From WHSW01 sp033856255 (GTDB lineage Bacteria > Actinomycetota > Thermoleophilia > Solirubrobacterales > 70-9): 64,000 nt of DNA. Under the pieces are notes generated by a model. It was not told where the DNA came from, made no database searches, and saw nothing but the letters and a program-made list of their open reading frames with translations. The DNA is taken from assembly GCA_033856255.1 (NCBI GenBank), contig JAWVFH010000025.1:51198-115197 (forward strand). Reading direction: 5' to 3'. Shown piece by piece: positions 32,453 to 40,510 of the stretch; the first letter of the stretch is position 1; each line of letters opens with the position of its first letter. The position numbers and the translations under genes are program-made.

Positions 32453-33402
32453 CAGGAGCCTCCCTCCGGCCCGGGGGCCGGCGGCTCGGCCGCCTGCTGG
32501 GGCGCGGGCGGCGGAGCCTGCTGGGGCGGTTGTGCGGCCTGCTGGGGCGGTTGTGCGGCCGCTTCCGCCGCGCGCGCGGCCTCGGCCGCCTCCGCGGCCT
32601 CCTTGCGCGCCCGCTCCTCCTCGTCGCGCTGGCGCTTAGCCTCCTCCTCGGCCTGGCGCTTGGCCTCCTCCTCGGCACGCCGCTTCGCCTCCGCCTCGCG
32701 GTAGGTGGTGGCGGCGTTCTCGACCGCGGCGCCGATCGTCCCGACGACCATCTCGCAGGAGCGCATCGAGTCGTCGTTGCCCGGGATCGGGAAGTCGATC
32801 CCGACCGGATCGACGTTCGAGTCGACCAGCCCGAGGATCGGGATCCCCAGCCGGGTCGCCTCGGCGACCGCGATCGCCTCCGTCTTCAGGTCGATGATCA
32901 GCGCCGCCTGCGGCAGCCGCTTCATGTCGCGGACGCCGCCGAGGTTGTACTCGAGCTTCGTCAGCTCGGCCTCCATCGACATCCGCTCCTTGGTCGGCAG
33001 CAGGTCGAGCCGGCCGTCGTCCTTGAGCTCGTTGAGCTCGTGCAGGCGGTCGATCCGCGCCGACATCGTCTGGAAGTTGGTCAGCAGGCCACCGAGCCAG
33101 CGCTGGTTGACGAACGGCATCCCGCAGCGCTCGGCCCAGTTCTTGACCGAGTCGCGAGCCTGCTTCTTGGTCCCGACGAAGAGCACGGAACCGCCCTTGC
33201 CCGCGACTTCGACCGCGAACTCGCGCGCCTGGTTGAGCAGCTGCTCGGTCTGCAGCAGGTCGATGATGTGGATCCCGTCGCGCTCGCCGTGGATGTAGCG
33301 GCGCATGCGCGGGTTCCAGCGCCTCGTCTGGTGGCCGAAATGCAGACCCGCGGTCAGCAGGTCCTTGAGGCCGGGTTCGGCCGTGAGTCCGGGTTCGGAC
33401 AT
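32452..33402 (-). CDS. rpsB: Ribosomal protein S2 with long C-terminal extension
   Basis: 316 residues; the S2 core (about 1-235) shows LTAGLHFGHQTRRWNPRM, LLFVGTKK-type VLFVGTKKQARD, NQRWLGGLLTNF and LPIPGNDD-like DFPIPGNDDSM. A further ~80 residues follow: charged Glu/Lys/Arg/Ala heptad-like sequence predicted to be a long helix or coiled coil, then a Pro/Gln/Ala-rich end. Typical bacterial S2 is 230-260 residues. First gene of the tsf-pyrH-frr run. Confidence 0.95.
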   Translation of the reverse strand: MSEPGLTAEPGLKDLLTAGLHFGHQTRRWNPRMRRYIHGERDGIHIIDLLQTEQLLNQAREFAVEVAGKGGSVLFVGTKKQARDSVKNWAERCGMPFVNQRWLGGLLTNFQTMSARIDRLHELNELKDDGRLDLLPTKERMSMEAELTKLEYNLGGVRDMKRLPQAALIIDLKTEAIAVAEATRLGIPILGLVDSNVDPVGIDFPIPGNDDSMRSCEMVVGTIGAAVENAATTYREAEAKRRAEEEAKRQAEEEAKRQRDEEERARKEAAEAAEAARAAEAAAQPPQQAAQPPQQAPPPAPQQAAEPPAPGPEGGS

Positions 33403-33578
33403 CGATGCTCCCTTTGGTTTTGGTCTGGTCTCCCAAGCCGCTTCCGGGGACCCGGCTGTCTGTGCGCGCCGGGCAGGGCCCCTTGTTCATGCCTGGGGGT
33501 CGGTTACTGGACGCGGTCGAGTGTAGAGGCTGGCTGGGCGAGGGGGCGGCTCTCGCGGACGAACGTGGGTTCAGGCCC
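33403..33578 (-). promoter_or_regulatory. Leader and probable promoter region of rpsB
   Basis: The 176-bp gap between the rpsB start and the stop of the rluA-type gene. A TACACT -10-like hexamer lies at 33525-33520 (minus strand), which would leave a leader of roughly 110 nt. I see no good -35 partner. A GC-rich palindrome (GGCCCC around TATA, about 33573-33590) coincides with the end of the upstream gene and may be its terminator. Confidence 0.35.
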
Positions 33579-34280
33579 CTATAGGGGGGCCAGATCGCCG
33601 TTCGTGTGCTCGCCACGCGCCCTGCCCAGCGCCTCGGCCAGGTCCGCCGGCAGCGCCGACTCGAACTCCAGCGCCTCGCCCGTGAACGGATGCTCGAAGC
33701 CCAGCCTGGCGCTGTGCAGGAACTGGCGCGAGAGGCCGTGGCGCCCGGCGTGCCCGTAGCGCGGGTCGCCGGCGACGGGGTGGCCGATGGCGGCGAAGTG
33801 GGCGCGGATCTGATGCGTGCGGCCGGTCTCCAGGCGCGCCTCGACCAGCGTGTCGGCGGGCAGCACCTCGAGCACATGGAAGTGGGTGCGCGCGTCGCGT
33901 GCTCCGCGCCCGCGAACGGCGCGCTTCTCCGGCGCCCGGTGGTCGCGCCCGAGCGGGGCGTCGATCGTCCCCGAGCGCGAGCGCGGCCGGCCCTCGATCA
34001 GGGCGAGATAGACGCGCGAGACCTGGCGGGCCTTGATCATCGCCGCCAGCCGGCGGTGGGCCTCGTCGTCGCGGGCGACGATCATCAGCCCGCTGGTGTC
34101 CTTGTCGAGACGGTGGACGATGCCGCTGCGCCCGGCCTCTCCCCCGCCGAGCAGCTCGCCGAGCGCGCTGACGAGCGTCTCGCCGCGATGCCCGGGGGCG
34201 GGATGGACGACGAGCCCGGCGGGCTTTTCGACCACGGCGAGGTGCTCGTCGACATGGACGAGCCGTGGCTCGGCGCTCAC
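33579..34280 (-). CDS. RluA-family pseudouridine synthase lacking an S4 domain
   Basis: 233 residues from GTG 34280. The catalytic motif GIVHRLDKDTSGLMIVA (Asp of HRLD) and TGRTHQIRAH are intact, with the opening VHVDEHLAVVEKPAGLVVHP of the RluA catalytic domain. RluD/RluC normally carry an N-terminal S4 RNA-binding domain of about 80 residues; none is encoded here because the start overlaps the lspA stop by 4 bp. It modifies uridines in rRNA or tRNA; the exact site is unknown. Position after lspA is conserved. Confidence 0.88.
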   Translation of the reverse strand: MSAEPRLVHVDEHLAVVEKPAGLVVHPAPGHRGETLVSALGELLGGGEAGRSGIVHRLDKDTSGLMIVARDDEAHRRLAAMIKARQVSRVYLALIEGRPRSRSGTIDAPLGRDHRAPEKRAVRGRGARDARTHFHVLEVLPADTLVEARLETGRTHQIRAHFAAIGHPVAGDPRYGHAGRHGLSRQFLHSARLGFEHPFTGEALEFESALPADLAEALGRARGEHTNGDLAPL

Positions 34281-34747
34281 GGCTCCGCGGTGGGCTCGGC
34301 GGCCGGCGCCAGGGCGGCGAACGCGATCACGACCACGCCGAGCGTGATCGCCACGTCGGCGAGGTTGAACGCCGGCCACGCGGGAGGGTCGATGAAGTCG
34401 GTGACGGCGCCGTCGAAGATCCGGTCGGCGAGGTTGCCGAGCGCGCCGCCGGTCAGCAGCCCGACGCCCAGCCACAGCCACGGGCGCGTGGTGTCGAACG
34501 CGAACCAGCCCAGGATCAGCGCCAGGGCGCCACCGGTGAAGGCGAGGACGAGGGCGTCGCCGCCCTCGCTGAAGAAGCCGAAGGCGACGCCGCTGTTGCG
34601 CACCCGCGTGAGCTCGAAGCCGAGGAACAGGTCGTTGTGCTCGCCGAGCTCCAGCGACGCGGTCACCGCCGCCTTCGCCAGCTGGTCGACGGCGACGACC
34701 GCGGCGACGACGGCGAGCATGCCGAGCCAGGCGCGCGAGCGGGTCAC
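34277..34747 (-). CDS. lspA: Lipoprotein signal peptidase (signal peptidase II)
   Basis: 156 residues, four transmembrane helices, starting with GTG 34747. The two aspartic-protease motifs are GNLADRIFDGAVTDFID and PAFNLADVAI. It cleaves prolipoproteins such as the binding protein encoded at 56384-57688. GTGA overlaps on both sides link it to yggT and the rluA-type gene. Confidence 0.93.
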   Translation of the reverse strand: MTRSRAWLGMLAVVAAVVAVDQLAKAAVTASLELGEHNDLFLGFELTRVRNSGVAFGFFSEGGDALVLAFTGGALALILGWFAFDTTRPWLWLGVGLLTGGALGNLADRIFDGAVTDFIDPPAWPAFNLADVAITLGVVVIAFAALAPAAEPTAEP

Positions 34748-35043
34748 CCGCGGATCAGGTTGACGACCAGGCCCCCGACGATCGAGAGCGCGAGGATGGC
34801 GACGATCGGGCTGATGTCGAGCGGGCCGATCCGGGGGACGAAGGACCGGAACAGGTTCAGATAGGGGTTGGTGGTGTCCTCGATGAAGCGGAGCACGGCC
34901 CGCAGGGGCAGGTTGTAGGGGATCGGGCGGAACTGCTGGATCCAGCTCAGGACCACGTTGGCGATGATCAGGACGAAGTAGACGAAGACGAGCGCCGAGA
35001 CGTAGTCGGCGATGTCGCCGCGGGTGAGCGCGGCGAGCGTCAC
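34744..35043 (-). CDS. YggT-family membrane protein
   Basis: 99 residues from GTG 35043 with two transmembrane helices separated by RAVLRFIEDTTNPYLNLFRSFVPRIGPLDISP, the YggT signature region. YggT proteins lie in division clusters near sepF, and a role in envelope or osmotic homeostasis is suggested in other bacteria. It is 10 bp downstream of proC and overlaps lspA by 4 bp. Confidence 0.85.
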   Translation of the reverse strand: MTLAALTRGDIADYVSALVFVYFVLIIANVVLSWIQQFRPIPYNLPLRAVLRFIEDTTNPYLNLFRSFVPRIGPLDISPIVAILALSIVGGLVVNLIRG

Positions 35044-35053
35044 CGAAGGAGCC

Positions 35054-35824
35054 TCACGGACGCATCCGGTCGAGCGAGGCGCGCACGGCCGCCTGGAGCC
35101 CGTCTCCCACGCCGGCATCGGCGAGGGCCTCCAGGCCGGCCTCGGTCGCCCCGCCGCGCGAGGCGACCGAGCTACGCACGGTGATCGCGTCGTAGCGCCG
35201 CATCAGCTCGATCGTCCCGTCGAAGCTCTCGAGCACGAGCTCATAGGCGAGCTCCGGATCGAGGCCCTCGGCCGCCCCGGCCTCGGCGATGTTCTGGATC
35301 ACGACGGCGAGGTACGCCGGCGAGCAGCCCATCACCGCCGTGGCCGCGTCCATGAGCTCGTCGGGGACCTCGACCAGGTGGCTGAGCTCGCCGAACAGGT
35401 TCAGCAGCCGCGCCCCGGCCTGGCCGTCGGCCGGCTCGAGCGGCGCATGGCAGATCACGCCCCGCTGGACCTCGGTCGTGATCGTCGGCATCACCCGCAC
35501 CACCGCCGCGTCCGGGAACACCTCACGCAGCCGCGAGACGGGCGTCGCGGCGAGCACCGAGGCGATCGCGTCGCCTGCGCCACCGAGCTGCTCGGCCGCG
35601 CTCTCCAGTGCCGCCGGCTTGACCGCGAGCAGGATCGCGTCGGAACGCAGCGCGAGCTCGCCCAGCGTTCCCACCGCCTCGCCCCCGACCTCCTCGGCCA
35701 GCGCCGCCGCCCGGCCTGACCCGGCGTCGGAGAACAGCATCTCCTCCGGCCCATGCTCGGCCGCCGCCCATCCACGCGCCAAAGCCGTCGCGATGCTCCC
35801 CGCCCCCGCAAACCCGATCTTCAT
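35054..35824 (-). CDS. proC: Pyrroline-5-carboxylate reductase
   Basis: 256 residues. The Rossmann start MKIGFAGAGSIATALARGW and the C-terminal SPAYLAVVIQNIAEAGAAEGLD and GGATEAGLEALADAGV regions match ProC. It makes proline with NAD(P)H. Its place between sepF and yggT is seen in some other phyla. The family is sometimes annotated as a moonlighting late-competence ComER relative, but the sequence reads as a normal reductase. Confidence 0.9.
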   Translation of the reverse strand: MKIGFAGAGSIATALARGWAAAEHGPEEMLFSDAGSGRAAALAEEVGGEAVGTLGELALRSDAILLAVKPAALESAAEQLGGAGDAIASVLAATPVSRLREVFPDAAVVRVMPTITTEVQRGVICHAPLEPADGQAGARLLNLFGELSHLVEVPDELMDAATAVMGCSPAYLAVVIQNIAEAGAAEGLDPELAYELVLESFDGTIELMRRYDAITVRSSVASRGGATEAGLEALADAGVGDGLQAAVRASLDRMRP

Positions 35825-35855
35825 ACCCGCAGCCTAGTAGCCACGGGGACGGGCC

Positions 35856-36395
35856 CTAGGACTGGTTGAAGAACCCCTTCTCGACCAACCGCGCCTTCTC
35901 CTCGGCGGAGACCTCGACGTTGCGCGGGGTGAGCAGGAAGGTCTTCTCGGCGATCTTCTGCATCCCGCCGTCGAGGGCGTAGGTGAGCCCGGAGGCGAAG
36001 TCGATCAGGCGCTTGGCGAGCTCGCCGTCGGTGGTCTGCAGGTTGAGGATCACCGGGATCGAGTGCTTGAAGCGGTCGGCGACCTCCTGGGCGTCGTTGA
36101 AGCTGCCGGGCGTCACCAGGTGGACCTGGACGTCGGCGCCGTTGCCGCCCACGGGCTGGAGCACGCGGCGCCGGGGCGCCGGCGAGTCGTCGGCGAAGAT
36201 GTCGTCGATCTCGTCGCGGCCGCGGCGGCGCTCGGAGATCCGGCTCACGGTCGCCGAGCGGGGCGCGGAGCCACCCTCGTAGACCTGGCCGTGGGGCGCC
36301 GTGTCGGGCTCGTAGAGATCATGCTCGCCGTACTCCGGGTCCTCAGCGAGGCCGAAGTAGACGAGCGCGCGGTGCCATGTATCTCGAAGTGCCAT
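35856..36395 (-). CDS. sepF: Cell division protein SepF
   Basis: 179 residues. An N-terminal membrane-binding helix (MALRDTWHRALVYFGL), a disordered acidic/Arg linker, and a C-terminal DUF552 domain from about 95 (VQVHLVTPGSFNDAQEVADRF, VILNLQTTDGELAKRLIDFASGL). SepF anchors and bundles FtsZ at midcell and replaces FtsA in actinobacteria. ftsZ itself is not in this window. The 68-bp gap upstream may hold its own promoter. Confidence 0.93.
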   Translation of the reverse strand: MALRDTWHRALVYFGLAEDPEYGEHDLYEPDTAPHGQVYEGGSAPRSATVSRISERRRGRDEIDDIFADDSPAPRRRVLQPVGGNGADVQVHLVTPGSFNDAQEVADRFKHSIPVILNLQTTDGELAKRLIDFASGLTYALDGGMQKIAEKTFLLTPRNVEVSAEEKARLVEKGFFNQS

Positions 36396-36463
36396 ACGGC
36401 TGCGGGTTTCGCGTCCCGGAGCTTGATTCCTTTACCCGCATTATGGAGCAACAATGCGCCCGG

Positions 36464-37096
36464 CTATGTATAGAGCGAGGTGCCGAGGCGGATGATCGTC
36501 GCCCCTTCCTCGACCGCGACCCGCCAGTCCTGGCTCGTGCCCATCGACAGACGCGCGAGGCCGTGCTCGCCGGCCAGCTCGGCGAGCCCGGCGAAGTAGC
36601 GGCGCGAGGCCTCCGGGTCGGCGGTGAAGGGCGGCATCGTCATCAGCCCGCCGACCGGCGCCGGACAGCGGTCGATGAACTCGCCGAGGCCATCGGGCTC
36701 GACCCCGCCCTTGCCCGGCTCGCCGGAGACGTTGACCTCGACCAGGACCTCCGTCGATTCCGTCGCGTGGCGTCCGAGCTGCTCGAGCACCGAGTCGGTG
36801 GCGACCGAGTGGATCAGCCGCACGAGCGGCAGGATCCGCCGCAGCTTGCGGCTCTGCAGGTTGCCGATGAAGTCCCAGGTGAAGCGGTCGCCGATCAGGT
36901 CCCGCTTCGCCTCCAGGTCCTGGAGGCGGTTCTCGCCAACCAGCTCGACGCCGGCCTCGGCCAGGCGCTCCATCTCCTCCGCCACCACGTACTTGGTCGC
37001 CGCCAGCACCTCGACGTCCGGACCGCAGATCGCACGGACCTCCTCGAGGTTGCGACGCACGACGCCGGGGTCGATGCCGCGAATCGGCTCAGCCAT
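36464..37096 (-). CDS. YggS/PLPBP-family PLP homeostasis protein
   Basis: 210 residues. The PLP lysine lies in EVLAATKYV; HFIGNLQ-type TWDFIGNLQSRKLR and the final phosphate-binding SMGTSQDWRVAVEEGATIIRLGTSLY are the family landmarks. The protein binds PLP without enzyme activity and influences vitamin B6 and amino acid balance. It overlaps pgeF by 8 bp, the usual actinobacterial division-cluster arrangement. Confidence 0.9.
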   Translation of the reverse strand: MAEPIRGIDPGVVRRNLEEVRAICGPDVEVLAATKYVVAEEMERLAEAGVELVGENRLQDLEAKRDLIGDRFTWDFIGNLQSRKLRRILPLVRLIHSVATDSVLEQLGRHATESTEVLVEVNVSGEPGKGGVEPDGLGEFIDRCPAPVGGLMTMPPFTADPEASRRYFAGLAELAGEHGLARLSMGTSQDWRVAVEEGATIIRLGTSLYT

Positions 37097-37829
37097 CGGT
37101 GACCCAGCTCAGGCCGGCCTGGCGGCCGGTGCGCCCGCCGTCGCGGCGGTGGGAGAAGAACAGCTCCGCCTCGCAGCTGGTGCAGAGGCCGCTGGACTCG
37201 ACCGCCTCGACACCCGCCTTCGCAAGCAGGCGGCGTGCGACCTCGGGCAGGTCGAGCATCCGCCCGTCGGCAACACCGTCGCCGAGCGCGGCGAACTCCC
37301 CCAGAACCTCGTCGCCGACCTCGTAGCAACAGGGGCCGATCCCGGGGCCGATCGCGGCCGCCCGGGCGCCGACCTCCGACACCCCGCGCTCGACGATCCC
37401 GGCGGCGAGCCCGCGCCAGCCGCCGTGGACCATCGCCACCCCGCGCTCGCCCGCGAGCGCGATCGGCAGGCAGTCGGCGACCTGGACCAGGGGCGTCAGG
37501 GTCGGGTTAGAGGTCACCTGGCCGTCGCCTTCGGCCGGGCGAGCGTCCGCGGTGAAGGGGTTCGGCCGCGGCGCCTCCTCGCGGCGGGCCACCTCGGCCC
37601 CATGGACCTGGAAGCCGAACAGGACCGCCTCCGGGTCCCGGCCCAGCGCCGCCGCCAGCCGCAGCCGGTTCGCGCGCACGGCGTCGGGTCCGTCATCGGT
37701 GTAGAGGCCGAGGTTGAGCGACTCGAACGCCCCCGCGCTGGCGCCGCCGAGGCGGGTCGAGAACGCCGCCCGGGCGCCCGGCAACTCGGCCTCCAGCCAG
37801 CGGATCCCGTCGTGATCTCGCCAATCCAT
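37089..37829 (-). CDS. pgeF: Peptidoglycan editing factor PgeF (multicopper oxidase-like YfiH)
   Basis: 246 residues from ATG 37829. Conserved His/Cys metal site: FQVHGAEV, ADCLPIAL, VHGGWRGLAAGIV and PGIGPCCYEVG, then LCTSCEAELFFSHRRDGG RTGRQ. PgeF removes wrongly incorporated L-Ser-containing muropeptide precursors in E. coli; other members were described as purine nucleoside phosphorylases. The context with sepF and murA in the window fits a wall role. Confidence 0.88.
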   Translation of the reverse strand: MDWRDHDGIRWLEAELPGARAAFSTRLGGASAGAFESLNLGLYTDDGPDAVRANRLRLAAALGRDPEAVLFGFQVHGAEVARREEAPRPNPFTADARPAEGDGQVTSNPTLTPLVQVADCLPIALAGERGVAMVHGGWRGLAAGIVERGVSEVGARAAAIGPGIGPCCYEVGDEVLGEFAALGDGVADGRMLDLPEVARRLLAKAGVEAVESSGLCTSCEAELFFSHRRDGGRTGRQAGLSWVTDG

Positions 37830-37839
37830 CGAGCCAAGG

Positions 37840-38961
37840 CTAGGAGCCGGCGGCGGCGAGGGCGATCCGCAGCTCGTCCTCGCGGGTCGGAGCCTCACCG
37901 TCGAGCTTCGCCCGCAGCGCCGAGGCGAGGCCGCGGCCCACCGCCGGGCCCTCGCTGACGCCGGCGGCGATCAGGTCCTCGCCGGAGATCGCCAGCGTCA
38001 CGTCGCGCCACTCGCTCAGGTATTGGTCGAGCCACCGCGCTCCCAGCGCCCGCGCCAATGCCAGCTCGACGCCGCCGCGGCCCCGTGCCGCCGCCACGGC
38101 CGCCGACGGCGAGCCCGGCTCGCGGGCCGCCAGTTCGTGCACGGCCGCGGCCGGGCCGCGGACCGCGGCGAGCACGGCCCCCGCCGGCGCGACCTCGCCC
38201 TCCCACGGGGGCTCGGAGAGCAGCGCCGTGACCCGGTCGATCAGCTCGCCGGCCCCGGGATCGAGCTCGATCAGGCCCCACTCGGAAAGCAGCTCGAAGC
38301 CCCGCCGGGCGTCCGGCTCCGCGGCCAGCTTGCCGAGCTCCGCGGCGGCCCGGTCGGAGGAGACGGTGCCGAGGTCGGTCGCCCGCAGCAGCTCCAGGGT
38401 CCGCGGCTCGGGCTCGAGCCCGAGCCTGGCCGCGTAGCGCGCCGCGCGCATGGCCCGGGTCGGGTCGTCGGCGAACGATCGGTCGTGCAGGATCCGCAGC
38501 CGGCCCGCTCGCAGGTCGCCGAGCCCTCCGTGGGGGTCGATCAGTGCCTTCGGGTCACCGACCGCGACCGCCATCGCGTTGACGGTGAAGTCCCGGCGGG
38601 CAAGGTCCTGGGCGAAGGCCGCCGGGCTCACCTCGGGCAGCGCGCCGGGTCGCGGATAGGTCTCGCTGCGCGCCCGGGCGATGTCCACCTCTTCGCCCCC
38701 GAGCTTCGCCGTCGCCGTCTCGAAGCGGTCGTAGATCACGGCCTCGCCTCCCAGCGCCTCGAGCAGCGGCGCCGGGTCGCCCTCGACGACCAGGTCGAGG
38801 TTCTGAGTCTCGCGCCCGAGCAGTGCGTCGCGCACTGCTCCGCCGACCAGGTACGCCTCAACCCCGGCCCGGCCCGCCGCGGCGCGCACGGCGCCGAAGC
38901 CCGGCAGGGCGGCGATCCGCTCGCCGAGCGGATCCGTCGTTATCTCGCGCTCAACCGCCAT
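37840..38961 (-). CDS. CCA tRNA nucleotidyltransferase / poly(A) polymerase family
   Basis: 373 residues. Head: AYLVGGAVRDALLGRETQNLDLVVEGD (34-62 region), then DLARRDFTVNAMAVAV and FADDPTRAMRAARYAARLGLE, the class II nucleotidyltransferase order. The usual catalytic D-x-D reads Asn54-Leu-Asp56, so one metal-binding Asp is replaced by Asn. The neck and body domains are complete. Family role: adding CCA or A to tRNA 3' ends. Whether the N-x-D form is active needs testing. It is the first gene of the pgeF-sepF run. Confidence 0.8.
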   Translation of the reverse strand: MAVEREITTDPLGERIAALPGFGAVRAAAGRAGVEAYLVGGAVRDALLGRETQNLDLVVEGDPAPLLEALGGEAVIYDRFETATAKLGGEEVDIARARSETYPRPGALPEVSPAAFAQDLARRDFTVNAMAVAVGDPKALIDPHGGLGDLRAGRLRILHDRSFADDPTRAMRAARYAARLGLEPEPRTLELLRATDLGTVSSDRAAAELGKLAAEPDARRGFELLSEWGLIELDPGAGELIDRVTALLSEPPWEGEVAPAGAVLAAVRGPAAAVHELAAREPGSPSAAVAAARGRGGVELALARALGARWLDQYLSEWRDVTLAISGEDLIAAGVSEGPAVGRGLASALRAKLDGEAPTREDELRIALAAAGS

Positions 38962-39010
38962 CGCCTTGCTGCGCCGTGAAGCCGCTTCCCTACCATGACG
39001 GCCCTTGCGG

Positions 39011-40510
39011 ATGCCCGCCCTCCCCAAGATCCCGCTCGGCTGGCGAGAGCCCCTGCACGTGGCGATCATCGCCGTCGTCAGCCTGATCGGGATCGGCGGC
39101 GCGATCGCCGTCTACGAGATCTTCAAGCGCGACTCGGACCGCAGCTGCCCGCCGCCCTGCACCCTCGAGGCCGACGAGAAGCCCGCCAGCCACGCGGAGC
39201 AGGTGAAGACGGTCGACTGGCCGCTATACGGCTACGACGAGCAGCGCAGCCGCTACCTGCCGACGAAGCGGGTGAAGCCGCCCTTCGACTCCTCGGTCTG
39301 GAGCTTCCAGGCCGGCAAGCTGCTCGAGTTCTCGCCGATCGTCGCCAACGGCACGCTCTACTTCCAGGACAAGGACGCGCTCTTCTACGCGCTCAGCGCC
39401 GACAAGGGCAAGGTGCTGTGGAAGAAGGACATCGGTGGGCTCGGGGCCGCCTCGCCCGCCTACTCGCACGGGGTCGTCTTCGCCGTCACCCTGCAGCGCG
39501 CCCCGGGGATCGACCAGGGCGAGGCGCTCGCGCTGCGGGCCAAGGACGGCAAGCTGCTCTGGCGCTTCCCGCTGCCGGGGCGCAGCGAGACCTCCCCGAT
39601 CGTGATCGGCAGCCACGTGATCGTCGGCAGCGAGTCGGGAGACATCTACTCGCTCGAACGCAAGACCGGCAAGCCCGATTGGCAGGTCCACACCGGCGGG
39701 GCCGTCAAGGGCGGCCTTGCCTACGACAACGGGGTCCTGTTCGGGGCCAACTACGCCGGCCAGGTGTTCGCGATCCGGGCCTCCAACGGCACCTACGTCT
39801 GGCAGTCGAGCACCCAGGGCTCGAGCTTCGGCCGCGGCGGGCCCGTCTACTCCACCCTCGCCGTCGGCTTCGGCCGCGTCTATCTGGGCTCGATCGACAC
39901 CCGGGTCTACTCGTTCGACGAGGACACCGGCCAGCTGCTGTGGAGCCACTCGACCGGCGACTGGGTCTACGCCGCGCCGGCGGTCGCCGACACGCCGAAG
40001 ACCGATCCGACCGTGTACGTCGGCTCCAAGGACCAGAACTTCTACGCCCTCGACGCCAAGACCGGGGCCGTGCGCTGGCAGCAACGCCTCGGGGGCGTGA
40101 TCCTCGGCGCCGCCAGCGTGCTCGGCGAGAACGTCTACGTCGCCGCGCTGGGGCCGAACATCGGCACCTTCGGCTTCAACGTGAAGACGGGCAAGAAGAC
40201 CTTCGAGTCGGACCTCGGCGAGTACAACCCGGTGATCTCAGACGGCGCCCGCATGTACCTGACCGGGACCTCGGGAGTGCGCGCGTTCGAGCACGAGAGC
40301 ATGGCCGAGCAGCGCCGCTCCGCCCACCGCCGCCAGGCGCAGCGCCACCGCCAGGCTGACGCCCACCGGGCGAAGCGCCAACGCCAGCAGGACGCGAGGC
40401 GAGCGAAGCGCAAGCGTCAGGAGGCCGCGCACAAGGCCAAGCAGCGGAAGCGCAAGCGCCAGGAGGCGGCTCACAACGCGACGAAGGAGCGTCAGCGCCC
40501 CGCTCACTAG
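39011..40510 (+). CDS. Membrane-anchored PQQ-type beta-propeller with a basic C-terminal tail
   Basis: 499 residues from ATG 39011 (an in-frame TTG at 39005 would add two). One transmembrane helix near 18-38 puts the rest outside the cell. Eight or so PQQ/WD-like blades follow with repeats such as LYFQDKDALFYALSADKGKVLW, DIYSLERKTGKPDW and VYVGSKDQNFYALDAKTGAVRW. The last ~70 residues are almost pure Arg/Lys/Gln/Ala/His in short repeats, an unusual polycationic tail that could bind wall polymers or nucleic acid. The stop shares CTAG with the convergent gene. Confidence 0.65.
   Translation: MPALPKIPLGWREPLHVAIIAVVSLIGIGGAIAVYEIFKRDSDRSCPPPCTLEADEKPASHAEQVKTVDWPLYGYDEQRSRYLPTKRVKPPFDSSVWSFQAGKLLEFSPIVANGTLYFQDKDALFYALSADKGKVLWKKDIGGLGAASPAYSHGVVFAVTLQRAPGIDQGEALALRAKDGKLLWRFPLPGRSETSPIVIGSHVIVGSESGDIYSLERKTGKPDWQVHTGGAVKGGLAYDNGVLFGANYAGQVFAIRASNGTYVWQSSTQGSSFGRGGPVYSTLAVGFGRVYLGSIDTRVYSFDEDTGQLLWSHSTGDWVYAAPAVADTPKTDPTVYVGSKDQNFYALDAKTGAVRWQQRLGGVILGAASVLGENVYVAALGPNIGTFGFNVKTGKKTFESDLGEYNPVISDGARMYLTGTSGVRAFEHESMAEQRRSAHRRQAQRHRQADAHRAKRQRQQDARRAKRKRQEAAHKAKQRKRKRQEAAHNATKERQRPAH

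Noticed and set aside
33403..33578. Ribosomal-protein leader RNA or riboswitch before rpsB
   Set aside because: Only a short GC-rich stem and a -10-like hexamer are visible; no known leader motif could be matched by eye.
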